Below, piece by piece: positions 36,401 through 48,733 of a DNA stretch of 64,000 bases; position 1 is the first letter of the stretch; every line of letters starts with the position of its first letter. The DNA comes from Terana coerulea (taxonomy: Eukaryota; Basidiomycota; Agaricomycetes; Polyporales; Phanerochaetaceae), in NCBI GenBank assembly GCA_024811115.1, contig JAKOGH010001085.1:62001-126000 (forward strand), written 5' to 3'. The notes under the pieces were generated by a model. The model had not been told where the DNA came from and made no database searches. It saw only the letters and a list, made by a program, of their open reading frames with translations. Position numbers and translations under genes: made by a program.

Positions 36401-37079
36401 TACGCCAACTATGCACCCGCAATCTATGCACCCATCCCTCATGCATCCCTCCAGTTCTCAGCATATGCCCCAGCCCATGCAGACTGCACGCGGCCCGCCG
36501 TCACAGACGATGCACGGCCCGCCGCCCGCGCACCACCCCGTGCACCCGCCGTCCATGCAGCCGCTCCACGCCTCGCCGCCGCTCCCCATGCCCCCAATGC
36601 ACGCGCCGATGCACGCCCCGCTGCAGTCGCCACACTTGCAGATGCACTCGCCCCTGCAGCCCATGCAGACGCCGCCGCCGGGCCGCGCGCCGCAGGGCCT
36701 GTCCCCGTCGCTGGCGATGATGCTCTCGCCGACGATTGACTCCGGTGGCGCACGGCAGCAGCCCTTGCAGCCGTCGCCGCATCAGCAGCCCCCGGGCCGT
36801 CCCGCCAGGCGTTGCCGCCGCACATGGCGCCGCCGCATCAGCACCAGCACCAACAGCAGCAGCCGTCGCAGCCGACGATGGCGCAGCTGATCATGCAGGT
36901 GGAGCCCATGTACCCTATGAATCTCAACACCTCACTGCCCCAGCATCCGGTACGTTAGACTGTGTGAGATGTGTGAGATGACGCTGACTGCTCGCACACA
37001 GATGGGCGCTCGTGCCTTTGACCGGTACGCTATGGCTCCTCCGCCGCGCTCCCCGACCGATTCTCGACGGGCTCCGTGA
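30435..37079 (+). CDS. KDM5/JARID1-type histone H3K4 demethylase
   Basis: Nuclear Fe(II)/2-oxoglutarate dioxygenase that removes methyl groups from H3 lysine 4. Domains in order: JmjN ([20 protein letters not shown]), ARID ([20 protein letters not shown] to [13 protein letters not shown]), PHD1 ([19 protein letters not shown]), JmjC with iron ligands in CWHNED and KAYHAGF and the 2-OG region [13 protein letters not shown], the C5HC2 zinc finger ([20 protein letters not shown]), a PLU1-like helical region, PHD2 ([19 protein letters not shown]) and PHD3 ([19 protein letters not shown]). A Pro/Met/His-rich tail ends at 37079. About ten introns join cleanly. Frame changes occur at homopolymers 33841-33845, 35577-35580, 35972-35975 and 36789-36793; one base restores each. 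The start is uncertain: Met 30435 needs another shift near 30550, while Met 30341 is in frame with JmjN. Confidence 0.9.
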
Positions 37080-37416
37080 TTGGATTACGGACGTTCATGG
37101 TTTTCTCACTCGTTTTACCCATCCGCGTCGTCGCCTCATCCTCTCTTTTCTTGCTGTGAATATGTCGGTGGCTGGTTGGTGCTCCGTGTATTATCCTCTC
37201 TGCTGTGCTTTGTATCATAAAATGCATCTCTTCTCGGATCCGGACTGTACAAAATGCTGCAGACCCGTATGATGATAACTTGAATTGTAAGATAAAAGTA
37301 CTACTGCTGTGTTCCTGCGTAGGACGTGCCTAGGATATGCAAACGGGGAAATCTAAGTCATGAATGAGTGTACGACCAGACGCGAACATAATCCCGCGAG
37401 TAGAATATAAGATGGG

Positions 37417-39904
37417 TCAGCGGCCGACCATGAGTTTGTACGTGGACCATCCCGCGATCACGGCGAAGGCGGCAAGAACGGCGATAATAGAGCCAAACCA
37501 AGCGAATCCCTAAAGCCATACATCCATGAGTGACAAACAGTAGAGGGGCGGCTGGTAGGGAGTGCTCACTGGTGCGTTTTGGCCAGGTACATGTACGTTC
37601 ATTCCCCACAGACCCGTAACCAGGTTCATCGGGATGAGCACCGTACCCAGGGCAGTCAGCTTCGACAGGACGTCGTTGATCTGGTTGTTCGCATCCGTCA
37701 TCTCGATGGATATCTGGGCGAGGTAGTTGCTGTGCGACCGCGACAAGATCTTCTCGTAATGGTTCAGATTCTGTGTCATCGTGATCAAGTGGTCCTGGAT
37801 ATCCGACAAATAGAGACCCTGGTTGAAAGAGGTGTGAATCAACTGTACCAGACTGAAATGAGGAACCGCAGATACTCACGATATCTGACGTTGGCGCAAC
37901 CCTCCAGTTCTCGTTGCACCGTTTTGCCAAGCCCTTGACCACGTCGGCCTTGTTGCCCATCAGCCTCAGCAAGCCCATGACTTTCTTCCTGCATGTGCCA
38001 ATCCTCCTCAACATGTCGCTCTGCTCCGCTTCCTTCAAAATCAGGACAAGCTCGTCGATGCTGTCGACCTCGTACTCGATGCCCTGAATGAGGGGACCGA
38101 AGGCGTCTGTGATGTCGTCAATCAGGGCATAGGATATCCAATCCGAGGTCACAGAAATGTAGTCCTTGAGCTGCTTAATCCGGCGTCGCACGCTTTGTGG
38201 GTGTGGCGTTGGGCGGAAGTGAAACTATGGTTATCCACGTCATAAGCTGCATAAATTATAACATGAAGGATATGAACATACCGAAAGGATGCCTTCCCGG
38301 AAGACGATAATATACATATTTAACGGCTCGAGATAGGTGGGGCTGAGGTTGTCTTGCTCGAAGCTTCGGAAACATACAAAATAGTAGTTTCTGAAAAGCT
38401 CAATCTTTTCGCGAGTTTCCTCCATTTGAATATCTTCTGTTGTCAGCGGATGGATATTGAACACCTATTCCGATGAACATGCTGCAACCCTCAAGAAAGG
38501 AAGAGGGCATACCTTACTCAGCAACTTCATCTCATCATCAGTCGGGGACTGGACGTCCAGCCACCAGGTATTGCCGCTGTCCACAGACGTCCCGGGCCCA
38601 TTCATTGCAGTCCCTCGATTCGCTGGGGTATTGCTTGACATCTTCGAGATGCCAGACCGTTCTGTTCGTTCTATGGCAGGCACTGGGTGCGTCGGGTTGA
38701 GCCTGTGAGTCGCCCCCATCCCACCGAAGCCGTTAAATCCCATGCTGGTGCCAGGACGGGACACGTCCGGTCGATCCGTCGAGTCGTGCTTGCCCATGAA
38801 CAGATCCTCAAAACTCTGCCCTTCTGCAGGCAGCTCGCTCAAGCTTCGAGCATGAATTGTTGCGGAAAGCGCGTTCGAATAGAACGAGAACCGGTACGGC
38901 CGATCGTGCCCTGACCCGGTGGTATGTTGTCTGGTGAAGTCGGGCGCGCTCGAAGATGGAAGATTATCGTAAGATGGGACAGCGCTGAGCGTGTTGCCCA
39001 ACCCATTCACATTGGAACGGAAACCCAGCGCGGGTGGAGGTCCGTTCGCGTTGTTCTCAAAGAGGGCCATCTTCGCGCGCCTGGGCCTAGGTGCGCTCTG
39101 GCTGAGCTTGCGCTGCCTCGTTCGCGGAGCGGGCATCGGAACGGAGAAATCGCCCATATGCCCATCTTGCCGCTCCGATGCCATAGGCGGGACGGTGCTT
39201 GTCGTCGCCAGGCTGCTAGAGAGCGGGCCGTCTGGCGGTGAAGGGGAAGTGGGCGACTGGATGCCAAGCCTCGCTTTTTCCTCGCGAGAGTATGACTCGA
39301 GAATGGAAAAGTCGTACCCTTGCTGTTCCGCCGGTACACTGGCTTGGTACATGGGGAGCCCGCCTATGTCATCCTGCTCAGGAGCGGCAACGGAGACGAG
39401 GAGAGATGGATCATGCCCAGAGCTAAGGTGGTTGAGATGTGCATCAGGTGCTGGACCGGGGTGATGGAAACTGTCGGTGGGGTCTTCTAAGTCGCCTTGC
39501 ATTTGTGCCAAACGCGAGACCCCTCGAGCAAGGTGTAAGTCCTGCTCTTCGACTCGGGAGAGAGCTGAGAAGGATGGCTCTTCGTGGTCCGTCGGAGACT
39601 GTGGCATGGGCGACGTTACGAGAGGCTGTGGGGACATGCCTACGGTGTTGCTCCTAGCCCTGGAGAGTTGCATGGCCATGTCGGCATCCATCGTTCGCTG
39701 ACGTTCTCTAACATCGGGGTCATTGGGGTTGTACGAGCGTGCAAGCGTCGGCGAAAGACGTGGTCGAAGAACGGCGTCGCCGTCGTCTGCTGCGCTTGAA
39801 CGATGCCTCACAGGCGAATGGGAGTGTTCCGAATTTCCTCGTATCGTCTTGGGCGATGTAGAAATGTGCCCTGTGAGGATAGAGGAGTTGTCAGGCGATG
39901 ACAT
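37417..39904 (-). CDS. CorA-family magnesium transporter (ALR/MNR2-like)
   Basis: Mg2+ channel of the fungal ALR1/ALR2/MNR2 branch, in plasma or vacuolar membrane. Five exons (39904-38513, 38464-38282, 38224-37880, 37818-37570, 37509-37417) join in frame to 753 residues. A Ser/Pro-rich cytosolic N-terminus of about 440 residues precedes the CorA core: WWLDVQSPTDDEMKLLSK, FNIHPLTTEDIQMEETREKI, YYFVCFRSFEQ. Near the C-terminus come the pore helix with LIPMNLVTGLWGMNV, carrying the signature GMN, and a second membrane helix GFAWFGSIIAVLAAFAVIAG. The final tail is only seven residues or so. The long N-terminus fits ALR/MNR2 rather than mitochondrial MRS2. It starts head-to-head with BST1, 571 bp apart. 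No frame break was seen. Confidence 0.92.
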
Positions 39905-40475
39905 GATTCAAACCTCTACCCTTGCGATCGATTATTTGACCTCCAAAGGGATCCTCCAGTGGTACGACAGTAGAGCAGGGCGACAGTCGCTGCCTAGTTA
40001 TCTAAGAGGATGTCCCGAGAGGTCGAGCGAAGACGCGATCTGAGCGTGTAGGCAAGCGTGCAGGCAGAAAGACGTGCGTGCGTGTAAGGGCTGCCAATGA
40101 CAGGATGCTCGCGTTCGCAGCTCGGCTAGATAGCCGTCGTAGACGTTGTGGACGACGAGGTCGACGGTTCAACGTGCGGATGAAAGCAAAAGGTGGAAAG
40201 GACCCGACGATTTGACATGACGTCTAAACGAGCGGAGCCAAATGCACCCAGTCGCTTGCCCCGTGATGGTTATGGTTACAATGGTTACAATTTGAAGGAT
40301 ATGTAGTGAGGTAAGTAGCTCTGTGACTGAGTTAGTGAAAGCTGCTACAGTAAGTTAGACTCCTCCTATTTTGCTCTTACTCCTGCATCATTCGTTCCTT
40401 CACCGTTTACTTACCACTCCATTTCCCTCATACTTACTCCCTGATAACTTCTACAAAGCCTTCACCCATGTGCCG

Positions 40476-43400
40476 ATGACCTCCCGTCTGCCTGTTTATT
40501 CCGTAGGCCTTATCTCGCTCTGCGTTGTTGCAACCCTATACTATGCTGCCTTAGACACTGTCAGCTCACTTTCCCCGCAAGGATGCCGAATGTCATGGAT
40601 GTCTCCATCCTATGTCCTCCAGCAAGGGTTTGACCGTTCGTGGACACCTCTCGCCGGACGATATTCGCTATGGTTATACCGCGAAGTAGGATGGGAGGCG
40701 CATGAGGTGCGCATATGGCGAAGACGTTATCTCTTACACGAACTTCACCGCGGACATAGTTGCATGGCGCACCCGTCCTCTTTATCCCGGGGAATGCAGG
40801 CTCGTCTCACCAAGTACGATCCATAGCGTCGTCTGCTACGCGTCAGTACTATTCGAATCCGTATGAGATTGCCCAGGAGTTTCGTGGAAAATTCCACAAA
40901 CCTTTAGATTTTTTCGCTGGTGAGTCGGGCAGGTTAGATTGTGCGCCTCATACGCTCATCGAACGGCTTACAGTGGAGTTCAACGAAGACCTCTCCGCGT
41001 TTCATGGTACTACACTCGATTCCCAAAGGCAATACTCCTCACGGGCCATTGACTACGTCCTTTCCTTGTATCCACCCGGCACGCAAATCATTGTGATGGG
41101 TCACTCCATGGGAGGCGTGGTTGGGACGTCTTTGCTACCACACCCAAATATCACGGCTCTGATCACCATGTCCACTCCGCATACGCTGCCGCCGGCTCGC
41201 TTCGACCGGCGTATTGACAAAATTTATGCAAAAATGAGGAAGCCCTTGCATCAGACCCGACGCCGATTCTGTCTCTGTGCGGCGGTGCTACAGATCTTAT
41301 GGTCCCTTCCGAATCCTGCATTTTGCCTCAGTCTCCAGATTCCGCTGGAAGAACGCAGCCGTACAGGCGAACAGTCTTTTCTAGTGCTTTAGAAGGTAGC
41401 TGGTCGGGTGTTGGACACCGCGAAATGGTATGGTGCCATCAAGTCCGTTGGCGCGTAGCCCGTGCAGCTTTGGAATTAGGGTCCACTTCGTCCCAAGCCG
41501 ACCGCGAAGTGGTTCTGGATACTTGGCTTAGGGACGGGCATACGCTTCCACCAGGCATACCGAGTTCAACTCCAACATTCTACTCGCAAGCAGGGGATAC
41601 CCCTACACTTCCTCAAGGCCAACATTTAACACTGAGGAACCCCACCGGCTCGCACACATACATGCTCCCCATACCAAGTGCCTCGGCCTCCACCAGCCGT
41701 AGGTTTCTCTTGTACGTGTCACAAGGAAGCGTACCTCCAACGGCACCGCATAATCCTTTGCCACTTCGCGCCTCAGTCTTTGGATGCGACAGCGCCAACC
41801 TCTGTGAGGCGCTTCAACCGAATATTCTCAGACTGATTCCAAACCCACGGCCTGGACGTACGTTTCCTGTCCCAGACGAAGGATCCGACGAATCCGAAGG
41901 CGTAGTTGTCCTTGAAGCCGAGCTATCAGTGGCCGCCTTGACAAGTGTTGCAGTGAAAGTGGAACATGCAGATGGACGAGGTTGGGTTGTCGGTGGGTTC
42001 GCAGAAAACGAGCCAATCGTTCGCGAGGCAAGCAAGTTTGGTAAGCGTTGAAGCCATTTTGCTACGTTACGCCTTGTTCATTTGCGGTACAGCCCCTTTG
42101 TTCAGTTCCGTCTCAGTGGACCTGCCTGGCTCCAGCCTTCGCACAACAATGCGTATCCCCGGATTCCTATCTTCAGCATTAATGGTGTATCGGCTTATTC
42201 CACGAATGTCTGGACACTGCGCAGGAGCCCTTCTTCCGCCGCTCGTACAGCATACCTCACACCCATCCGAGACTCACTACTTCCCGCTTGCGCCAAACTC
42301 GGGGAGTCTCTTGCACACGCACGCCTCTGCACCGTATATTTCTTCAGCATACACCCACGGTCTCAATCTCACCATCTATAACACTGCTGATAACGGTTGC
42401 ACAGTCGAGAGTCTGAGCCTCACTGTCGATTGGTGGGCTACCTTAGGCCGGTGGGGAACTCGGTACGTTACAGCTGCAGCCAGCTGGGCGGTTGGCGTCG
42501 TAGGAGTGATGCTTTTCGATTCTTGGCGCCGCGGCGAGATATCTGGCACTACGCCTGGCGTAGCTGCATCGCTGGCTCGCTTCGCCCGGCATTGGTTACC
42601 AGCACTTATGCTGGCTGCGTTTCTCGTATCTTTGGTACCATTGCCGGCGGGCATGTGGCTAGGGAACCAGGGAGAAGGGTTGACGGCATCTATTGCGCCG
42701 CTGTTACTCGCGACCGCGACGGGACTAGTCAGCGTGAGCTGGGTAGTATTAAAGTTGTTGATGTGGCCTCTAAAGCTGCTATCCAACCTATTCCCGTGAG
42801 TCTTATCCTCTCTCAATAAATGCTATGCTCAAGATCTGTAGGGCCAGCTATACAGAGCGGTCGTCACGTCCGCGTACAGGCGCGATACTCTCACTTACCT
42901 TCATTTGCGCGCTCATACTCCTACTTGTGCCCTGGCAAGTGGGCTTCCTCGGCTGTTGGATATACCATCTGTATATCTGCGCTTCCCATCCTGAGCATGT
43001 CCCACCCCCACCAGACACGGTCGCTATCCCTTTGATTTCTCGTAATAGGGACACGAACGATGGCAGCGAGGATGAAGAGGACAGCATTGCCGGTTCCCGA
43101 ACATCTTCGTCGACAGCGACGAACCCGACTGGCCTGCCTCTTTACGACCCACACGCGCATAGCCAGCAGGAGCACCTTCTGTTGCTAATGACATGGCTCC
43201 TTCCCCTGGCGGCTCCCGTATTGGCAGTATGGGTACGGACGCTATTCACTGCTGGCTTTACGACGCCATTCGATGGAGATCATAACGTCCTCTTCGTGCT
43301 GCCGTTTTTCCTGTTGATCGATCCACTTTGGAGTAGAAGCTGGGCCTGGACACTCTCCGCGTCTCCCAACGCGCGCAGCTCCTCTCGCCTGCCGAACAGA

Positions 43401-43535
43401 TGGCGGCCGTGGGTGAAGTGGTCGATGTTGGTTCTCGCACTTGTAGCGTTTTTCTGGGGGCCTAGATACACCTATGCCGTGTTCGAGGTGGCCAGTGCTG
43501 TGCTCGGCGCAGGCGTCATCATCTCCTTCATGTAA
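40476..43535 (+). CDS. BST1: GPI inositol-deacylase (BST1/PGAP1)
   Basis: ER membrane lipase that removes the inositol-linked acyl chain from GPI-anchored proteins so they can leave the ER. The N-terminus (MTSRLPVYSVGLISLCVVA) is a signal anchor. The PGAP1 hydrolase domain follows: HGAPVLFIPGNAGSSHQVRS, VEFNEDLSAFHG, IIVMGHSMGGVVG with the catalytic serine at about residue 175, and GGATDLMVPSESCILP. Luminal and multi-pass membrane regions follow, with hydrophobic segments such as AILSLTFICALILLLVPWQV, ending at 43535. Introns at about 40707-40759, 40920-40973, 42041-42117 and 42798-42848. The frame changes at A5 (41230-41234): one added A gives YAKNEEALASDPTPILSLCGG, the expected sequence. 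The protein would be about 960 residues. Confidence 0.9.
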
Positions 43536-43990
43536 AGTTGTTATGAGATTGGAGCTACACCAATCGGAAACCTTCTGTATGATCATTCCAGTGCTGTAGC
43601 TACCGGCTTGCCATGGTGTGCGTGTTCAAGTTGCAGGTACAACACTCATTGTGAACCGCCGAAAGCTTGTGATGCCAGCGCCGTGACGCCCACAGTCCAG
43701 TGCTGGAGATGTGAAGCTTGTGTGAAGCGCGGCTTTCAACCTCCTCCTCACCAGCGACCCGGACATGTCGCTGCTCTGACTGTCTGGTATCGTAGTTTTC
43801 CTTGTCCTTTTGCTACTTACCAACGGTCACCACGCATCAGCTTCCCAGCGGTACCCTGACATTCACTTGCCTGATACGTTACGACGCATTCGACGTTACT
43901 TTCCTGCTGCAGCCAGGATTCCACGATACCTCTTGGTTCACGATACCCCTATAATCTAATTAACCTTAGCCCTCTTCGCGGAATTCGAAC

Positions 43991-46982
43991 ATGAACGGGG
44001 TACGACGATTTCTTGGTGGAGGGGCAAACGGTAGTGCGCCATCCACACCGGAACGCGCATCGCCTCCACCTCTCCCGCCTGGTACTGCGTCTCTCTCATT
44101 TAGTAACGGAGCGAACTGGCCGCCTTCGTCGCCCACGGAGTCTTCGCAGTACACCCCATCTCCGCCCGCGACCGCGGCTCTATCTTTCGCCAAGAAGTCT
44201 CAAAGGTCTCCGCTGCCACCCTCGGAGGACGAGCCGGGCAACTCATCATTCAACAGCAGCAGCTCACGCTCCTCAGGGAGCGCGTTCTCGCCAGCAAGAC
44301 AGAGCTCGTCGCTCCCGCAGAGTCCAGGCGCTGGTCCTTCTTCACCAACTCGGCCGCCGCTTCCGCATCGCGTCTCGCAGCTCTCGAGGAAGTCGGTAGG
44401 CTCGGAGTGGAATCCGAATGCCAAGCGCTCCTCGCAAATGCTCAATGTGCGGGATGACCTGCTCATTGATTTATTGGCGAGTGAAGCAATAGTGGACAGT
44501 AGAGGGTATGAGGTGTTGACCGCAGAGGAAGTCGAGGAGCTCAAGAAGGTGCGCATACTATTCCGTAGCATCTTCGCTGTCCCGGCTTATTCGGTGATTT
44601 GTGGTAGGAGCAACAAGTTCTGTCTTCTCGTTTGGTGGCCATGAATAAGAAGTTGACTCTCGAGACCAAAATTCGCGACGCTGCATTGAATCTATCCAAG
44701 GTCAACTCGGGTTACAAGGGCGTGAACAAGCAGTCAACGGAGCAACTAGACACTGCGAACCGCAAAGTAGAGCTTGCCCAGAAAGAGCTTTGGAGAGTTT
44801 CGGAGCGGGCAAGCGAGATCCAACGTAAGCTTCTCGAGCATCGCGCAGGTGTCCTTAGCCATTCCGTACGGCGTCTCGAGCGCAAGAATGCTCCGCAAGA
44901 CTCGTCCGACACCTCAGGGTCCAGTACCCCGAACAGAAGCTCCCAGCTGAGTCCAGTAACGGCGTCTTCAGCAACGAGCATACAAACGGTGTCTTCGAAA
45001 GGTCGATTCGAAGGCGCACACTTCTTCGCAGGGCACTCGGACACTCTCCTTCTACACAGTCCACTTCCTACCCCATTACCGATCCCGAATGGCAACACCG
45101 TGGACATCGCAGAGTTGGAGGACAAGCTGAAGGAGGCGGACGCAGCCCTCGAAGCAGCGACCGCCAGACAGACGGAAATGGAACAGGAACTATCACTGGT
45201 GCGGCTCGAGAAGGAAGAGATGGAGACGACTTTGGGTACCGAGCTCCGAACAGCAGAAGATTCCGCTAGGACGTTGCAGGAGGAGGTGACGAGGATGGGT
45301 GATCTCGAGTGCAGCTGCGGACGATGGAAGAGGAGCGGGAGGTGTGGCTGAACGAGAGGGTGGAACTGGAAGAGCAGCGAGGGGAAATGAATGAGCTGCG
45401 GAGGGCGAAGGAAGAGCTCGAGCGGAAGGTCGAGGAGCTGGAAGGGAGCCACGGAGAGGCAACAGCGGCCTCGGAAGCCGCCATTGCTCTTGCTGCAGGA
45501 GCCCATCTTGCAGAGGTACACAAGCGGGACGAGGAGCTCGAGGCGATGAGAAGGCGGTTTGACGTGGAAAGAGCTGCTTGGGACCAGGAGAAGGCTGCAC
45601 TCATGACCGATGTCAGCGCTCACGTCGCGGGACTGCAGCAGGATGTCGCGGCAGGTTCGGGAACCAAGGCTGAACTAGACAACACTACGCGGTCTTTGGG
45701 TGCGCTAGCTCAGGCGCATGGTGTTGAGATTGCTGCAGGTGCTTCGTCGGTGGCCGTAATCGCTGCGTTGAGCCAACATCTGGGCGATGTGAAGTCGAAG
45801 CTCGATGATCACGCTCGTGCGCAACAAGACTGGACACTGCAAGCTAGTCAGCTGCAAGGCCGTGCTCAGAGCGCGGACGAGCAGTATCAAGCCCTCACGC
45901 AACAGGTGGAAGACGCGAGGCGGGAACGGGACCAGGCGAAAGCGGAGACTCGTGCCCTGGAAACCCAGCTTCAGGTAATTGAGCATCTGCTCTGGCACGC
46001 ATCGCGCGATTAACCACTAGAATTTTCTCTCAGGTTCAAACCGCCGCATCGCTTGCCGCGGTCGCTACTGCCAACAAGCCTCCAGCGGAGTATAGCGGCG
46101 ACACTGGTAAACTCATCGCGCAACTGCAACCGTTATGGGCCATCCTCCCTTCCAGCGAAGCCCGCGCGAGCAAACTTGGTTCTCGCAGCTTCCGCACTGG
46201 CTCGAGTTCACCCACAAGCAGCCCCACATCTACAAAGGGTGGCATGCCCGCATCGCTGTCCGAGATGGACGTACGCTCTCTCAAGACACTGTACGACCCG
46301 AAGGGCTTCGCGGCCACTATGAACGCTTCGCCATTCACGATCGAAGCGTTCGTAGAGCGGGTACAGGCCCTGGTGGCGGACGACCGCGCGCTGGTAGAGC
46401 GGCTCATCCGATTCGCGCAAGCCCATGATTTGCTCAAGAAGAACGCGGAGCGCGCCCAGAAGCTCGCACAGGACAGCAACGTCGCTCTCGAGACGTACCA
46501 GAAGCAGGTCAAGACCTTGGAAGAACGCAACATAACGTTGATGACCCAACAGGCGGAATTGTGCGTGCGCCTATGCCGTTTTCCCCTCATAGGCCAATTT
46601 CCGACACTAATGTAATCACTACAGACAGGACGAGATTGGCTGGCTGCAAGAAAACATCGAACGTCTGCAGGTCGAGAAACTCGAGATCGAGGCACAAGCC
46701 GCCGAGCAAGCCGAAACATGCGCTCAGCTCACGGAAGCCAACAATCAACTCAGCGCCAAGGCGTTGATGATGGCTGACGAGGCAGCGTCCACCACCGACA
46801 GCGTCCGACGCCAGCTTGAAACACAGCTCGCAGATGCACGGTCGGCGCTGTCGAAGGTGAACGAGCAGCTCGAGAACATGCAGGTGTCGCAACAGACGCA
46901 GCAGATGGCCCTCCTCGAGGAGCTGAACACTGTCCAGACGGAGAACACGAATCTTAGGAATCAGTTGCGTGCAAAGAAATAG
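43991..46982 (+). CDS. Uds1 (Up-regulated During Septation) domain coiled-coil protein
   Basis: Long coiled-coil protein with the fungal Uds1 domain, named for a septation-induced protein; role in cell-end or septum organisation is known only by association. A Ser/Pro-rich N-terminus is followed by the Uds1 block (DDLLIDLLASEAIVDSRGYE, VLTAEEVEELKKEQQVLSSR, ETKIRDAALNLSKVNSG), which crosses a clean intron (44552-44608). Coiled coils then run almost to the C-terminus, interrupted by a domain around GGMPASLSEMDVRSLKTLYD. Other introns at about 45976-46034 and 46561-46624. At 45309 the frame changes: one added G gives DLEVQLRTMEEEREVWLNER and joins the two long frames. About 970 residues. Confidence 0.82.
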
Positions 46983-48733
46983 CTCACCTTTCCGCTTTGA
47001 TATATCATGCATGTCCTTCCATCGAGGGTTTATTTTTGTTGTCATTTTTCTTCTTCTTTGGATGTATCTCTAGGATCGCAATTTGCTTTCATTGCACAAT
47101 CATCATTTGCACTATTTTCTATTTTGACCCATAGCAGCTCTTCCCATAACTTAATAAACACTCATCCTGTTTAGTCTACACTCCTCGATGGTGCGTCGCC
47201 ATTCCAATCCCAATGATGCTGTAGCTTATTGTTGTATAGTCAATAGAACCGAAATCAAATGCAAGGGTCATTGCTTCATTGCGAAACTAAGGCGAACCTC
47301 AGAATGAATTCGTCAGCCGCGCCATGATACATCTTGAAGTTGTGGAACTTATCTTTGAAGACAGAGCTGGCGAGCCCGGCGCTGGAGTGTGGATTGCGAG
47401 TGGTTCAGTAGCGAAATCACGAAGAATAAAATGAGAAGTTAAGGTGCGTGTTGGTTTCGCTCGCTTGTCCGTCGAGGACCCACGAGTTACTTATCCCGAG
47501 GACCACGAAAAGGTCTGCACCAGGACAAGCATCGTTCAGATGCTCACCCTCCCTCGGGACGTACCTCATTTGTGTTGTGTCTTGTTGTCTTGAGGGTATG
47601 TTTGAATTATTTGAGGGGTGCTTGAGGACAGATGCCGCGACGTCGACAATCTTGAGTCCGACGAGGCCGGGGAGGCCTGAGGCCCTGAGGCTTCCGCCCT
47701 CTTGCTACCCGACCCCTGGTGTATCTGCTGCTGCGTCGGTTTGGCTTGGGTTCGGCGGGTTTAGTTTCCCAGCGCAGACCCGAAGGCCCGCGCGGTACTC
47801 ATCCCGAGAGCCACGAAGAGGCACCGCCCGGAGAGACATCCAACCTGGGGAATGCCCGTCCACACTCGGGGAAGGGTAGAGAGGGGAGTCACGACGGCGA
47901 AGGAGAGGAGAGGCAGCGAGAAGGAGGGAGGGGAGGCAAGTGAGGGGGAAGAGGGAGAGGGAGCTGAGGACGGTTGAGCCCCAATGCCCTGGTATTTATA
48001 TGTTCTGAGGCTGGCAGCTCACGGGTCAGCCTCGTTGTTTGTCAGTAAACATACCGCGTAAACATGGCACGCGTCGATCGCGTCGCGGGTCAGCCTCGTC
48101 GAAGAACGTGGCAGATCCCAACCTGGCGACCTGCCTAATTTGGTTGGACACTTTACTAGCGCACGTTTGGCGCCCGATAGCTGTGACCGGGGGGCGCGCG
48201 ATCCAGATCGGGCACAGCAACGTCCAGCGAGCGGCAGAGCAAACGCCCAAGACCCCGTCACGTCTTGACACCTCTGAGGCGTGTAAGCACAGTTTGAATG
48301 ACTTGAGAGAGGCTAATCTATAAGCAGAACCTTGTCCAATGTCATATTGTAGCTGTATAGTGTACTATTTAGGCTTTTACATATTTCACAACTCTGGAAA
48401 CGCAGCTCCGGATTTATTCTTCGTCGCCAGCCAGCGGCAGCGACTAAGTTTCGGTCGCAACGACTTTCAGCAAAAAGTCGATATTGCTACCAGAACAAAT
48501 ATTACTGTAGTAACTTCAACGTGCTTTGACTCTTTATTTATGGTTAGGGAACTGAGCGGCATGGGCAGGAAGCGTCGTCAACCCTCGGGCGGTAGATGGA
48601 GGGACCCCTGGTACCACAGACCACCACACACGAGAGGTTAACGTCGGCGCTAAGCACGGCCGCGCCCCCCTTGGCTGTGACCGGTGCGTGCACAAGCTTG
48701 GTCCAAAGTGAATAACCACATACTTTGAAATAA
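46983..48733. other. Tail-to-tail intergenic stretch with a possible gene remnant
   Basis: Between the ends of the Uds1 and eIF3m genes. On the minus strand a coding-like end SSVFKDKFHNFKMYHGAADE..LRFALVSQ stops at about 47288, and DACPGADLFVVLGIS lies at about 47495-47540. A second degenerate copy of the latter (about 55 bp, similar at the DNA level) lies at 47775-47830. I could not place these in a family or join them into exons. The remainder, to 48733, holds nothing recognisable. Confidence 0.3.

Noticed and set aside
47448..47879. Plus-strand frame of 143 residues in the Uds1/eIF3m gap
   Set aside because: No motif and no splice support; it lies across the degenerate duplication, where the minus strand looks more protein-like.
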